From NCBI GenBank assembly GCA_009746045.1, contig RPFO01000104.1, positions 831,076 to 895,075 on the forward strand: a stretch of 64,000 nt of DNA, given 5' to 3'. The notes beneath the pieces were generated by a model. That model saw only the letters and a program-made list of their open reading frames with translations. It had not been told where the DNA came from and made no database searches. Within the stretch, counting starts at the first letter, position 1, and each line of letters opens with the position of its first letter. Origin of the DNA: Mesostigma viride. Lineage: Eukaryota; Streptophyta; Mesostigmatophyceae; Mesostigmatales; Mesostigmataceae. Shown here piece after piece: positions 1 through 8,128 of this stretch. Position numbers and translations under genes: made by a program.

Positions 1-247
1 GCTTGTAGTGAAGGAATGGGCCGTGGGTATGCGCAGCCACGTGCTTGTAGTGAAGGAATGGGCCGTGGGTATGCGCAGCCACGTGCTTGTAGTGAAGGAA
101 TGGGCCGTGGGTATGCGCAGCCACGTGCTTGTAGTGAAGGAATGGGCCGTGGGTATGCGCAGCCACGTGCTTGTAGTGAAGGAATGGGCCGTGGGTATGC
201 GCAGCCACGTGCTTGTAGTGAAGGAATGGGCCGTGGGTATTCGCGGG
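1..247. repeat. 42-bp tandem repeat, about 5.8 copies, cut by window edge
   Basis: The unit starts GCTTGTAGTGAAGGAATGGG and repeats every 42 bases with no visible substitutions until the last copy diverges after about position 240. Because 42 is a multiple of 3 the repeat is open in more than one frame. The plus frame starting at 16 gives a 14-residue repeat (MGRGYAQPRACSEG). The array continues off the left edge, so its true length is unknown. Confidence 0.95.
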
Positions 248-660
248 TGCCCCCTGACCCGTGTGAGAATATGGGCACGGACATGCGAGCAATTACATCC
301 ATGGCGCATGCTGGCGTGAGCAAACAAGGGCGTGGCACGCGCGAACAAGTGGTGTTCCATGGGGGCCCGCCCTGCCCCACGCAAGGCATCAAGGTGGGCA
401 CCAACCGGCGGCGCATGCACCAACCGCCAGATGTCATGAAGCTGCAGGGGACACCGCGCTGGCGCATGCAACGCCTCCCAGCCCCCGTGTCACCGCGCCA
501 CGCCATCAAGGTGTGGCTGGACCCACAAGAAAGCGCGCGCAACGACGACTGCATACTCAACCAGTGGGCCACTCAAGTCCCCCACTTTCTCACAGGCCGT
601 GTTCGGATGGAGGAGAGGCAGCAAGCCCTCACGACACTGTCGAATGAATTAATCTTGTGA
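16..660 (+). CDS. hypothetical ORF containing the 14-residue repeats
   Basis: This is an open frame of 214 codons. The first third is the 14-residue repeat encoded by the 42-bp array, and the rest has no recognised domain. It is Arg/Pro rich and ends in a short polar tail (NELIL). The frame is open partly because the repeat length is a multiple of three, so openness is weak evidence for coding. No introns, signal peptide or membrane segment can be argued. It could be the end of a gene that starts left of the window, or non-coding. Confidence 0.2.
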   Translation: MGRGYAQPRACSEGMGRGYAQPRACSEGMGRGYAQPRACSEGMGRGYAQPRACSEGMGRGYAQPRACSEGMGRGYSRVPPDPCENMGTDMRAITSMAHAGVSKQGRGTREQVVFHGGPPCPTQGIKVGTNRRRMHQPPDVMKLQGTPRWRMQRLPAPVSPRHAIKVWLDPQESARNDDCILNQWATQVPHFLTGRVRMEERQQALTTLSNELIL

Positions 661-737
661 GTGCACCATACAAAACAAATATTATACATAGAATTGCTAG
701 CACTACAGAACATATAGACGGCTCGGATCGTGCCACT

Positions 738-1790
738 CTACAGGAAGTACCTCTCCACCACCCCCCCACTGTCATCCATCACGCCCCCCACCCCCCCTTG
801 CACCCACCTAGCGTGGTAGAGCGCCATCCAGTGGTCGTCCCACAGCACCAGCTGGCGGAAGCGCCGCGAAAGCGCCCCCACGCGCGCCAGGTCGGCAGGG
901 TCGTCCAGCGCCGTGACCAGCGCCAACAGCATCTCGTCAGGCAGGTCGCTCAGCTCCAGGGTGCACACTGCCGACGAAGAGGAGGGGGAGGTGGCGTCCG
1001 CAAGCATGCGCGGCTGCTTGATGGCGCTCACGTCGCCGTGGCCGCGGTTGTGGGGGGTGCCAGCCACCAGGGGGGAGTGCAGGGGGGACATCCCGAAGTC
1101 GCTGGGCATGAGCCCTGGCCCTGGCGGTGGGGGCGCGCCCGCCACATGGCCTCCCGTGTTAATGCTGGCATCTGCTGCACCCGCACCTGCCCCCATCGCC
1201 ATGGCTGCCATGCACGTGCGCTGGTGGCTGTTGTCGTAGTGGTTGGGGGAATCCCCGCGGCCCAGCCGGTGCGGAGACACAATCGCGGGCGGCGCGGGGG
1301 ATGCCTGCCCGTGGCTACGTGCGGTAGCCTGGGCCAGCTGCCCCTGTGGATCGGATCCTGGCACCACTGCGCCACCCACCACCGTGCGAGATGATGGCGC
1401 CTGGCTGTTGTTGCTGTTGCTGTGCCTGCTGTCACTCTCGCCCTTGCTATTGCTGCTGTTGTTGCTGTTGCCGCGTCGGCGCGACGAACGCGTGCGCCAG
1501 CAGGCAATCGGGCCACTGCCGCTGCTTGGGGCGTGGTGCGGGTACCTGCGGGCACCTGGGCTGGGGTCGTGGGCACCGCCTACAAGCGGATGGCCACGTC
1601 CCCTGTTGCTGTTGCTATCGCTGTGGGTGTTGGTGTTGCCGTTCGTGTTGCTGTTGGTGTTGCTGGGGTCAGCGCTGCCTGCTGCCACTCCAGGGGTTAT
1701 GCTTGCAGACGGGTGGGAAGGATTCCAGGGTGCCCAGTCGAGGGTCTTTGCTGTACGGGGGAATTGACCAGCACACAGGGTTGACAGCAT
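738..1790 (-). CDS. F-box protein (exon; gene probably continues by splicing)
   Basis: The minus-strand frame has an ATG at 1790 and about 350 codons. Residues about 278-325 form a clear F-box: LSDLPDEMLLALV, then DDPADLARVGALSRRFR and LVLWDDHWMALY, matching the Leu-Pro-x-Glu start and the Trp-x3-Tyr-type end of the family. F-boxes bind SKP1 and so place the protein in an SCF ubiquitin ligase. The preceding ~275 residues are low complexity (Asn/Ser/Thr tracts, Gly/Pro/His), probably disordered. An F-box at the C-terminal end without a substrate-binding domain is unusual. The codons after HAR contain a good splice donor (AG|GTGGGT, exon end at 808), so the true exon probably stops there and substrate-binding exons lie further left. 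The upstream start is uncertain. Confidence 0.65.
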   Translation of the reverse strand: MLSTLCAGQFPRTAKTLDWAPWNPSHPSASITPGVAAGSADPSNTNSNTNGNTNTHSDSNSNRGRGHPLVGGAHDPSPGARRYPHHAPSSGSGPIACWRTRSSRRRGNSNNSSNSKGESDSRHSNSNNSQAPSSRTVVGGAVVPGSDPQGQLAQATARSHGQASPAPPAIVSPHRLGRGDSPNHYDNSHQRTCMAAMAMGAGAGAADASINTGGHVAGAPPPPGPGLMPSDFGMSPLHSPLVAGTPHNRGHGDVSAIKQPRMLADATSPSSSSAVCTLELSDLPDEMLLALVTALDDPADLARVGALSRRFRQLVLWDDHWMALYHARWVQGGVGGVMDDSGGVVERYFL

Positions 1791-1879
1791 ATCCAATCAA
1801 CACGCGGCGTAGCAGCCTGGGATTAGCACAATATTGATACCCGAGGGTGTTCGGGTTTGGCTGCCAACAGAAAATGCGG

Positions 1880-2464
1880 CTAAGAAGGGGTACGGATCGC
1901 CTTGCCACTCCCTGCACGCACATTCCACGGTACAAGAATTATATGCTGCGCATAAGTGGAATGGGGGAGAAAGGGGAAATTACCGAAATTAAAGGGCAGA
2001 TGGCCTGGGTCATGATCAGGCACGGTGCACATGGTGCGCATAAGGCCGGCGTCACCGGCAGATCCATAAGTATAGTTCGGCAATCGCACATGGCTGGCAA
2101 ACGGGTAACGGCTAACAGTGGGGCCGGGGTAAACGATGGTATTAGTTCCAACCTGCCGGCGTCCGGGCCCGTCGTAATGAAAATTCGCTGTACTCCCGGC
2201 CGCAAACCAATTAATATTGCCATAGGGAGGATGCCAAAGATCCCCCGGGAAATTTGTTCCGACGCCATTGTAAAAACAAATCGGAGGCATGCAGGGTTGA
2301 ACAAAATTATCATCAACACGGAATTGATAGTCATTGTTTATATGTTCGACCCCTGCAGTTAGCGGGACTTGATCAGGACGGACCTGCTCGCGATCGCGAG
2401 GACGTCTGCAGTCATGAGGATTACCTCTCACGGATCGCAGAAAAGAGGATAGGCGTCCGTCCAT
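1880..2464 (-). CDS. unrecognised ORF, 194 codons
   Basis: A minus-strand open frame with ATG at 2464. The product is rich in Asn, Pro, Tyr, Phe and Gly, which is not the Arg/Pro-rich look of chance ORFs in GC-rich DNA. No domain is recognised. The opposite strand is also open over much of the same region, which lowers confidence. It lies upstream of the F-box exon in the same orientation, so it could be an upstream exon of that gene or a remnant of a mobile element. Confidence 0.2.
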   Translation of the reverse strand: MDGRLSSFLRSVRGNPHDCRRPRDREQVRPDQVPLTAGVEHINNDYQFRVDDNFVQPCMPPICFYNGVGTNFPGDLWHPPYGNINWFAAGSTANFHYDGPGRRQVGTNTIVYPGPTVSRYPFASHVRLPNYTYGSAGDAGLMRTMCTVPDHDPGHLPFNFGNFPFLPHSTYAQHIILVPWNVRAGSGKAIRTPS

Positions 2465-2509
2465 ATTCAGCAGCGGCAAAAATTGTACTATACCACCGCA
2501 ACGAAGCAA

Positions 2510-3915
2510 GGCGGGGACACCAATGAAATGGCCAGTTAGGAGATCTCTGTCCGAAAATTAATGGCGACGCTGTCCGGCCTCCGCCATCGAAGTGAAGGCC
2601 AGCGGCAGGGATGTTTGGCTCATGCGCTGTCGACAGCCGGGAGGGCTCGACGACCACCCCGCCGAGCAGCGATTTCAACAAAAATGGATTGCTTGGCAGC
2701 TTAATTGACCGCCTCGTAATTCGTAAGTCGACGACGCAAACGCCCACGCGGTCGTGGTACGTATTACAAGCGGCTACAAATTAACCGGTGGAATCCCAGC
2801 TGCGTGAATTCGGCCGATGCGCGGTGCGATCGCGGCTGAATTGCGCAAGCGGACGTCGATCTTCGCTGGGCATAAAAAACAGGGAGGTCGTGCGCTGGTG
2901 ATTGTTTGTCGCCCTCGCTGGCGGACTGTGATTTGCTCCGCCTCGTGCGCCGGTCCCCAATCTGCGCAGCTTGTTCTGCGGTCTTTTTGTGGGGCAGATC
3001 CGCTTGTCATCAACGTTGCGACACAGGATTTATAAATGCTCCTCCGTTCTTCTAAACGCCACGTGTGCGAAATATCAGTCGCTGCCTCTTGGCAGTTTTC
3101 GCGGGAAGTGCTGGCGCGATGCCTGAACCGTCCAGGTTCTGAGGTTCCACCGTTCCAGCGGCCGGGAAGTGTTTGCTGACGTGCCGAGCATTTTTCAACC
3201 AGAGTCAACCAGGATAGGTCCGGTCCAGAAATTTACGTCTTGTGTCAGGCTGAATGATTGGTGACGCGTAAACGGCCTTTTCGTAAAGCGATCACTGCTC
3301 ATTGCTCAGTAGTACTTCAGTAGAACTCACTTCTCAGGTACGGTTTCGGCAGACATACGAACGTAATAAAGTCGGCGACTCGGCGTTGAGTTTATTCCCG
3401 CGCCGGTGAACCGACAGGGTAATTAATAGTGGATCCAACGGCTGGTCCTGCCTTATGGGGGTTGCGACTCGGCGTGGGCAACAACAATATACCAACCCCA
3501 TTGACCCTGCACCAACAAGGCAACAACAAAGTTGGCTCTTTCCAACGGAAATTCCCCATGATGGCACTCACGACGAGTCACGGCACTTGCCAGTAGTGAC
3601 ACCACTGCCGCGTTCTGCGCCGGCCGCCGGCCGGCCGCCGCAGGCCTCGGGCAGTTCAGCCCCGGTCCCGGACCCGGACCCGGCCCCGCGTGGCCGCCCC
3701 GCAGCGTCGCGCCGAGTGCGGACTCAATAGCGGAGAGTCTCGCAGATAGCGGAGAGTCCGGCAGTATCAAGGAGACAACCAGCGCAGGCCAGAAACCAAT
3801 ATTGTTGTTGTTGTTGTTGTTGTGTCCCACGCCGCACCGACATGGGCAGCAGTCCGGCAGTACAGGTACAATTGTTGTTGTTGCATGCTGCCCACGTGCG
3901 CCGTGGCGATTCAAC
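2510..3915. other. intergenic region, no gene recognised
   Basis: No coding region is supported. A (TTG)6 run at about 3801-3818 is the right part of an imperfect inverted repeat: GGCGTGGGCAACAACAATAT near 3472-3491 pairs with the ATATTGTTG...CCCACGCC stretch at about 3800-3834. This may be a fold-back element of about 360 bp. A GC-rich block with CCGGCCGG motifs lies near 3625-3700. Confidence 0.4.
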
Positions 3916-4059
3916 TACAGGCATTCACGCCTTGAGCTGGGTTCGAGGTTTTTGAGGGGTCAACCCAACTTAAGGCGTGAACCCTTTAGGCGTGAATGAT
4001 TCAACTAAATTCTACTAATTTGAACTAAAGATACTCAAACATCCACGCACACCTACTGG

Positions 4060-4508
4060 CGCTCGAAGGGCCTGGGCGAGCACCGCAAGCGCATGCTCTT
4101 CAAGGTCCTCGTCCTCACGGTGCTCACGTATGGCGCCGAGGCGTGGACCATCCCACCCAAACTGGCAGCCGCTAGGCTCAACGGCACGGTTTACAGGATG
4201 CTCCGACAGTTCCTTAACGTAGGGTTTTCCGAGCGTCCGTCATCAGAGTCTTTGTATCATGGTATGCCTCGTATTTCGGACGAGATTAGGCAGCGTAGGA
4301 TAGCATTTGTAGGACACCTTGCTCGCACCAGCCAGGTCGACACCGCCCTTGGTCTGGCCGGCCCCCAGCGGCTTGGCCAGCCAAGGCGACACATTCTGAC
4401 CTGGCCTAGCCCCAAGGGCATTCCCAAAAGGGTAGCCGGAAACCTGTCACGAACTACATCCAGATGTTGCTAGACGACCTAGTGGTCCCAGCCCAGTTTG
4501 AGAACCGC
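4060..4508 (+). pseudogene. LINE ORF2 C-terminal fragment (copy A1)
   Basis: It encodes the region after the reverse transcriptase palm. The block VLTVLTYGAEAW is followed by MPRISDEIRQRRIAFVGHLA, matching the widespread non-LTR pattern 'LTYGxExW ... RRLRWxGHxxR'. The frame is kept for about 125 codons and then breaks near 4440. The copy is truncated at the 5' end, lacks the catalytic domains, and is interrupted at 4519 by the ORF1-only element. It is not functional. Confidence 0.85.
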
Positions 4509-4521
4509 ATCCACTCTCTGC

Positions 4522-4839
4522 AAGCTGGTCGCCCACCGCCTTCCCCGCGCGCGGGGTAAGGCAGGGGCGCCCCCGCTCCTTCTCACCTTTAAGACCCCGG
4601 CGGACAAGATTTCTTTTCTCAGACGCCGCAAGCGGCTCGAGAAGACTCTCTTCACCCTTGATGACGACTTGACCCTGGCGCAGCAACAACGGCGACGGGA
4701 GCTATGGCCGACCTACCTCCAGCTCCGGCAGACCAAGGCGGGGCAGCCGGTGTACTGGAAGGGGGCGGCCATCTACGTCGGCCACAAGCCCTGGCAGGCG
4801 ACCCCCGCGGCCCCAGCGACTCCAGACGCCCCAGCTTAG
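4522..4839 (+). pseudogene. L1-type ORF1 protein, C-terminal fragment
   Basis: It encodes the end of an RRM plus the C-terminal domain of an L1-like ORF1 RNA-binding protein. LVAHRLPRARGK is followed by PPLLLTF, then LDDDLTLAQQQRRRELWPTY and VYWKG. This order is that of L1 ORF1p (xRxPRxxLLxF, then a helical region with RRExW, then a final basic strand). It is nearly identical to 38651-38962 and is 5'-truncated by incomplete reverse transcription. The stop at 4839 is shared with the other copy. Confidence 0.8.
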
Positions 4840-5059
4840 GGGAGTACAGCAGTAGTAGTGTAGAATAGATAGACCGTGGCCATGTACATGTACGCCTCCT
4901 AGAGGCACTATCCCAGCTAAGCCACGCGCTTTATTTAATCATGTACATGTGTGCCTATGATGAGCCACCCTCCAGATGATGCCTAGCTTTATTTAGTTAT
5001 GTTGTGCCCATGAGGGGGCTTGGCGGCGCGGGCGGTGGGGTTGGAGATTAGTGTCAAAA

Positions 5060-5826
5060 CTGAGGCTATGGTGATTGGGGCTTCCAGTCGCCCGCCGCTT
5101 AGTACCACGGCTGCTAGACGGGACGGAGGTCCCGTTTCGTGATCGCTTTAAACTGCTGGGAAGCATGCTTCCTGACACCGCCGCCGATGTGGACACCCGC
5201 ATCGGCCTGGCTTGGGCTCGGCATCGTTCGCTGAAAACCTACTGGCACTCGAAGGCCCTCGGCGAGCACCGCAAGCGCATGCTCCTCAAGGTCCTGGTCC
5301 TCACGGTGCTCACGTATGGCGCCGAGGCATGGACGCTCACGGACACGCTGGCGGCCAAGCTAAACGGCACGGTAACCAGGATGCTCCGTCAGGCCCTGAA
5401 TGTAGGGTTTGACACGCATAGGTCTTTAGAATCTTTGTACCAGGGCATGCCTCGCATTTCGGACGAGATTAGACAGCGTAGGATAGCATTCGTAGGACAT
5501 CTTGCTCGCACTAGCCAGGTAGACACCGCCCTCGGTCTGGCCGGCCCACAGCGGCTTGGCCAGCTAGGACGGCATATCCTGACCTGGCCTGGCCCTAAGG
5601 ACATTCCTAAGAAGGTAGGCAAACATGTCATGACCTACCCACAGCAGTTGATGGCTGACCTAGCTAGTGGTCCCAGCGCAGTTTGAAAATCGCATTCACT
5701 CCCTCTCTCTTGCTTGGACTGCTATGCAGGACAAGAGGAGGTGGAAAACCATTGTCCAGGCTCATACGCCCGCCCCTGTGGGCAAGCCCCCCCCCCCCAA
5801 GCGGAAGGGGCGCTTTGCTGAGTAGA
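5060..5826 (+). pseudogene. LINE ORF2 C-terminal region (copy A2)
   Basis: The open frame runs to 5686 and covers the thumb-side region: KLLGSMLPDTAADVDTRIGL, then LTVLTYGAEAWTL and MPRISDEIRQRRIAFVGHLA. A frameshift near 5665 (at CTAGCTAGTGGTCCC) moves the true C-terminus (VPAQFENRI ... QDKRRWKTIVQAHTP ... stop at 5826) to another frame. It is the longest copy of this C-terminal region in the window. It is family A, and its stop is about 100 bases before the 3' hairpin. Confidence 0.8.
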
Positions 5827-5919
5827 ATAAGTAGGGTTTTCTAGATTAGCTTAGCTTAGAGTTAGATTAGTTCGGTTTCGGCTTTGCCCCCCCCCTCCAT
5901 CCATCCACGGGAATATGTG

Positions 5920-5955
5920 CTACATGATCTCCCAACGGAGTCATGTTATAATTTA
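5920..5955 (+). other. LINE 3'-terminal stem-loop with CAAC loop
   Basis: TGTGCTACAT, then the stem CTCC-CAAC-GGAG, then ATGTT and an A/T tail. The same module ends copies at 6250-6290 and 6530-6565 here, and at 29700-29735 (minus), 30130-30160, 37867-37905 (minus), 39350-39385, 40570-40605 (minus), 43105-43140, 43500-43535 and 45468-45500 (minus). Stem sequence differs between subfamilies while pairing is kept, so it probably acts as RNA, as the site recognised by the reverse transcriptase. Confidence 0.75.
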
Positions 5956-6032
5956 ATTTAATTTAATTTAATTTAATTTAATTTAATTTAATTTAATTTA
6001 ATTTAATTTAATTTAATTTAATTTAATTTAAT
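5945..6032 (+). repeat. (ATTTA)n LINE tail
   Basis: About 17 units of a pentanucleotide at the 3' end of copy A2. Family A copies end in ATTTA repeats, while ORF1-only and family B copies end in TTAA repeats. The tails are generated at the 3' end of each insertion. Confidence 0.9.
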
Positions 6033-6035
6033 GCA

Positions 6036-6054
6036 GGGAGTAACTCTCTGCTGA
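6036..6054 (+). other. 3' UTR hairpin GCAGGGAG-TAA-CTCTCTGC of ORF1-only LINEs
   Basis: An 8-bp stem present in all ORF1-only copies, with different loops and preserved pairing: loop CTG at 39129, ATG at 42892, TCA at 43575 (minus). The copy starting at about 42889 is truncated at this hairpin, and LINE A2 inserted at its base here. Confidence 0.6.
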
Positions 6055-7092
6055 GACGCCATGCCCTAGCTTTTTTGTCTAGCTATGCTGATCTTCCCCC
6101 CCATGACAGGCTCCCCCTTCGCTGGGCATAGCTTGAAGATCATGGGGCTGCAAGTGCCCTGGTGCACCTAGAGCAAGGGTCGTTTACATTCCCACCCTTG
6201 CAGGAAGTAGCTTAGAATGTATGATAGGCCATATGCCCCTTCTCTGGGCTATGTGCTACATATACTCCCAACGGAGTTATGTTCCTAATTAATTAATTAA
6301 TTAATCCACTCTCTCTCCTGTCTTTGGACTGCCATGCAGAACAAGACGCGGTGGCAGAAGATTGTCAAGGCGCACACGCCGGCCCGACCCTGTGGGCAAG
6401 CCCCCTCCCCCCAAGAGGAGGAGGCGTTTTGATGAGTAGTGTAGTTAGGATTTTCTAGACTAGATAGCTTAGAGTTAGGATAGTTCGACTACGCGGCTTC
6501 CTCCACCCCACCCATCCATCACTATGGAATATGTGCTACATGATCTCCCAACGGAGGCATGTTATAATTTAATTTAATTTAATTTAATACTCAAACATAC
6601 TATTCTGAACTACTTTGAACTTGGAATGCCGAAACCCTATTTGACCCTTTGGCGTGAACACAACTTAGCGGCCAACCCAACTTAAGGCGTGAATGCCTGT
6701 AACTAATTAACTACAGCCAATACCGCGTTTCTTAAGGTTGCATTTCTTAACCCCTAAATGGTCTGAGATCCTGCCGATAAATCGGCTGGATCTTCACAAT
6801 TTTGCAAACCAGATGCCATCCAACCTACCCATATCCAATGGCTGTCCTTGGGGGCCAAGCATGTCCATGAGTTGCCCTTCGGGTTGGTATATCACAACCT
6901 CACATATATGCAGGGTAGGCCATGTTTAACTGCCGTCAAAGTCAGGGGGGTCAAGACGCGCGTTTTCATTTTTGGTAGAATGTGCATTTTGAATTATGTT
7001 ATAAGACCTAGGCACCTACCACTTCAGGGATGATAAACAATTAGTTGCTGAACAGTTTGAGCCATTGGGGTCATCATTTGGGTGGGTATACC

Positions 7093-7437
7093 ACACATCA
7101 TAGTGTTCAGCCCGTCTCACGTTTCGAGACTGAACAAGTCTCGAGTGGACACGTGTGTAGTACTCCTACACACAGATCTCGAGTGATTTATCTAGTACCA
7201 AATCCGACAGGCTTGCATCACTCCCCGGAAAGGAGAACTTTTGCGGATGACTGTAGGTGTAAGTTGGCGATGCCATGGTAACCGGAGACGTCCGTCCTAT
7301 ATAGTCAGCGAAAGTTGGTGCGAGAGGTCCCCAGTTCGATTACGGTCGGATTCACTTGCAGATCGCGTTTTTCCGCGTTTTCCGCGGCCCGGCCCTGAAC
7401 GCAAACGGTTTTCACCTTTGCGGAGTGCCTGATCAGA
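7093..7437. mobile_element. 345-bp insertion with ATACC duplication (SINE-like?)
   Basis: The inverted copy of this region (13147-13200) reads straight through GGGTGGGTATACCAGCAG. Here the same sequence is split by 345 bp flanked by ATACC (7088-7092 and 7438-7442). Filled and empty sites are therefore both visible. Inside are a perfect hairpin GTGTGTAG-TACTC-CTACACAC and a stretch near 7295-7345 resembling tRNA A and B boxes (TAGTCAGCGAAAGTTGG and AGTTCGATTAC), spaced more closely than in a tRNA. Family assignment is uncertain. Confidence 0.6.
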
Positions 7438-8128
7438 ATACCAGCAGTTACACCCAGTACAGCCCATAGGGGTACCGTTGGTAAAAAGCAACCAAGGGAG
7501 TAGGGGTGGGCATACTAACTCCTAATATGGCCACCAACCATGCCAAACAATACATTTCCCTTCCACAATGATGGGGAAACATGACTGCATCATCATACTG
7601 ACCTTATATGGCACCTATGTGCAGGTGCCACCTTGTCCATGCACGCAGGTAACGCGGTACGGATACCCTACGCAAGGCACGCATTCTAGGAGGCAACCAC
7701 CAACAAACTAGTGATGTTGAGCCTATTTCAGCTTTCCCTAGCAAGGATTAACTAGGCCTAAGCTGCTATAGCTTGCCAGGTGATGGCCAGCACACCTGGT
7801 GGCACATGCTGTCAATGGGAAGCTTTTACTCACCAGTTACGTGCTTGATGATGCCACAGAGACCAGCCAACTGCCTCACACTCATGCAATATGTGTATGG
7901 GAAATGTATAACAAACATATACGGAGGTATTCAAACCCATACAGCCTCTAAAACGTATCACCATCACCCTGTGGCAGGTCAACTGACTGAGGGAAGCATC
8001 TAAGAAGGGTGTTTTAGAAAGGGGCCAGGCCAGGGTCAAGAAAGAGCATGAATAGTGCAAAAAGAATGTGCTACACAAGCTAGAACGTATATATAAACGT
8101 CAAACATCGATAGGAAAACGATGCTTAA

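Larger units (their letters stand above)
5017..6032 (+). mobile_element. LINE copy A2, innermost of the nest
   Basis: It starts within the RT region (homologous to 31070-31120 on the minus strand) and ends with the 3' hairpin (5931-5942) and a long (ATTTA)n tail. It sits at ATG|CAG of the 3' UTR of copy B, at the base of a conserved hairpin. The duplication at its ends is short and imperfect (ATG plus a purine run). Confidence 0.8.
4520..6303 (+). mobile_element. ORF1-only LINE copy B, nested in A1 and itself interrupted
   Basis: It is flanked by a perfect 11-bp duplication ATCCACTCTCT at 4509-4519 and 6304-6314. It contains the C-terminal part of an L1-type ORF1 directly followed by a 3' UTR. 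That UTR is interrupted at about 5016 by LINE copy A2, resumes at about 6033, and ends with ACTCCCAACGGAGT and a (TTAA)n tail at 6283-6303. There is no ORF2 between ORF1 and the 3' end. Confidence 0.85.
4043..6586 (+). mobile_element. LINE copy A1, 5'-truncated, interrupted by nested LINEs
   Basis: It is flanked by a perfect 12-bp duplication, ATACTCAAACAT, at 4031-4042 and 6587-6598. The left part carries the C-terminal part of an ORF2. The 3' part resumes at about 6304 and ends with the family's CTCCCAACGGAG hairpin and an (AATTT)n tail at 6565-6586. The ORF2 sequence breaks at 4519 and continues after 6314, exactly where the inner element's duplication lies. Confidence 0.85.
3918..6699. 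mobile_element. mariner-like MITE (about 226 bp) split by a LINE nest
   Basis: Terminal inverted repeats CAGGCATTCACGCCTTGAG (left, from 3918) and the reverse complement of AAGGCGTGAATGCCTG (right, ending 6699) extend to about 26 bp with few mismatches. Both ends are flanked by TA (3916-3917 and 6700-6701), the duplication expected for Tc1/mariner-type transposition. Removing the LINE nest and one copy of its target duplication leaves about 226 bp, too short for a transposase, so it is non-autonomous. Confidence 0.7.

Noticed and set aside
1243-1837. Leu- and Cys-rich plus-strand frames opposite the F-box exon
   Set aside because: They are antisense shadows of the Asn/Ser codon tracts of the F-box protein.
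7241-7491. Frames reading RNRTGD and similar as a protein
   Set aside because: These residues arise from tRNA-like B-box sequence read in frame; a non-coding element is the better explanation.
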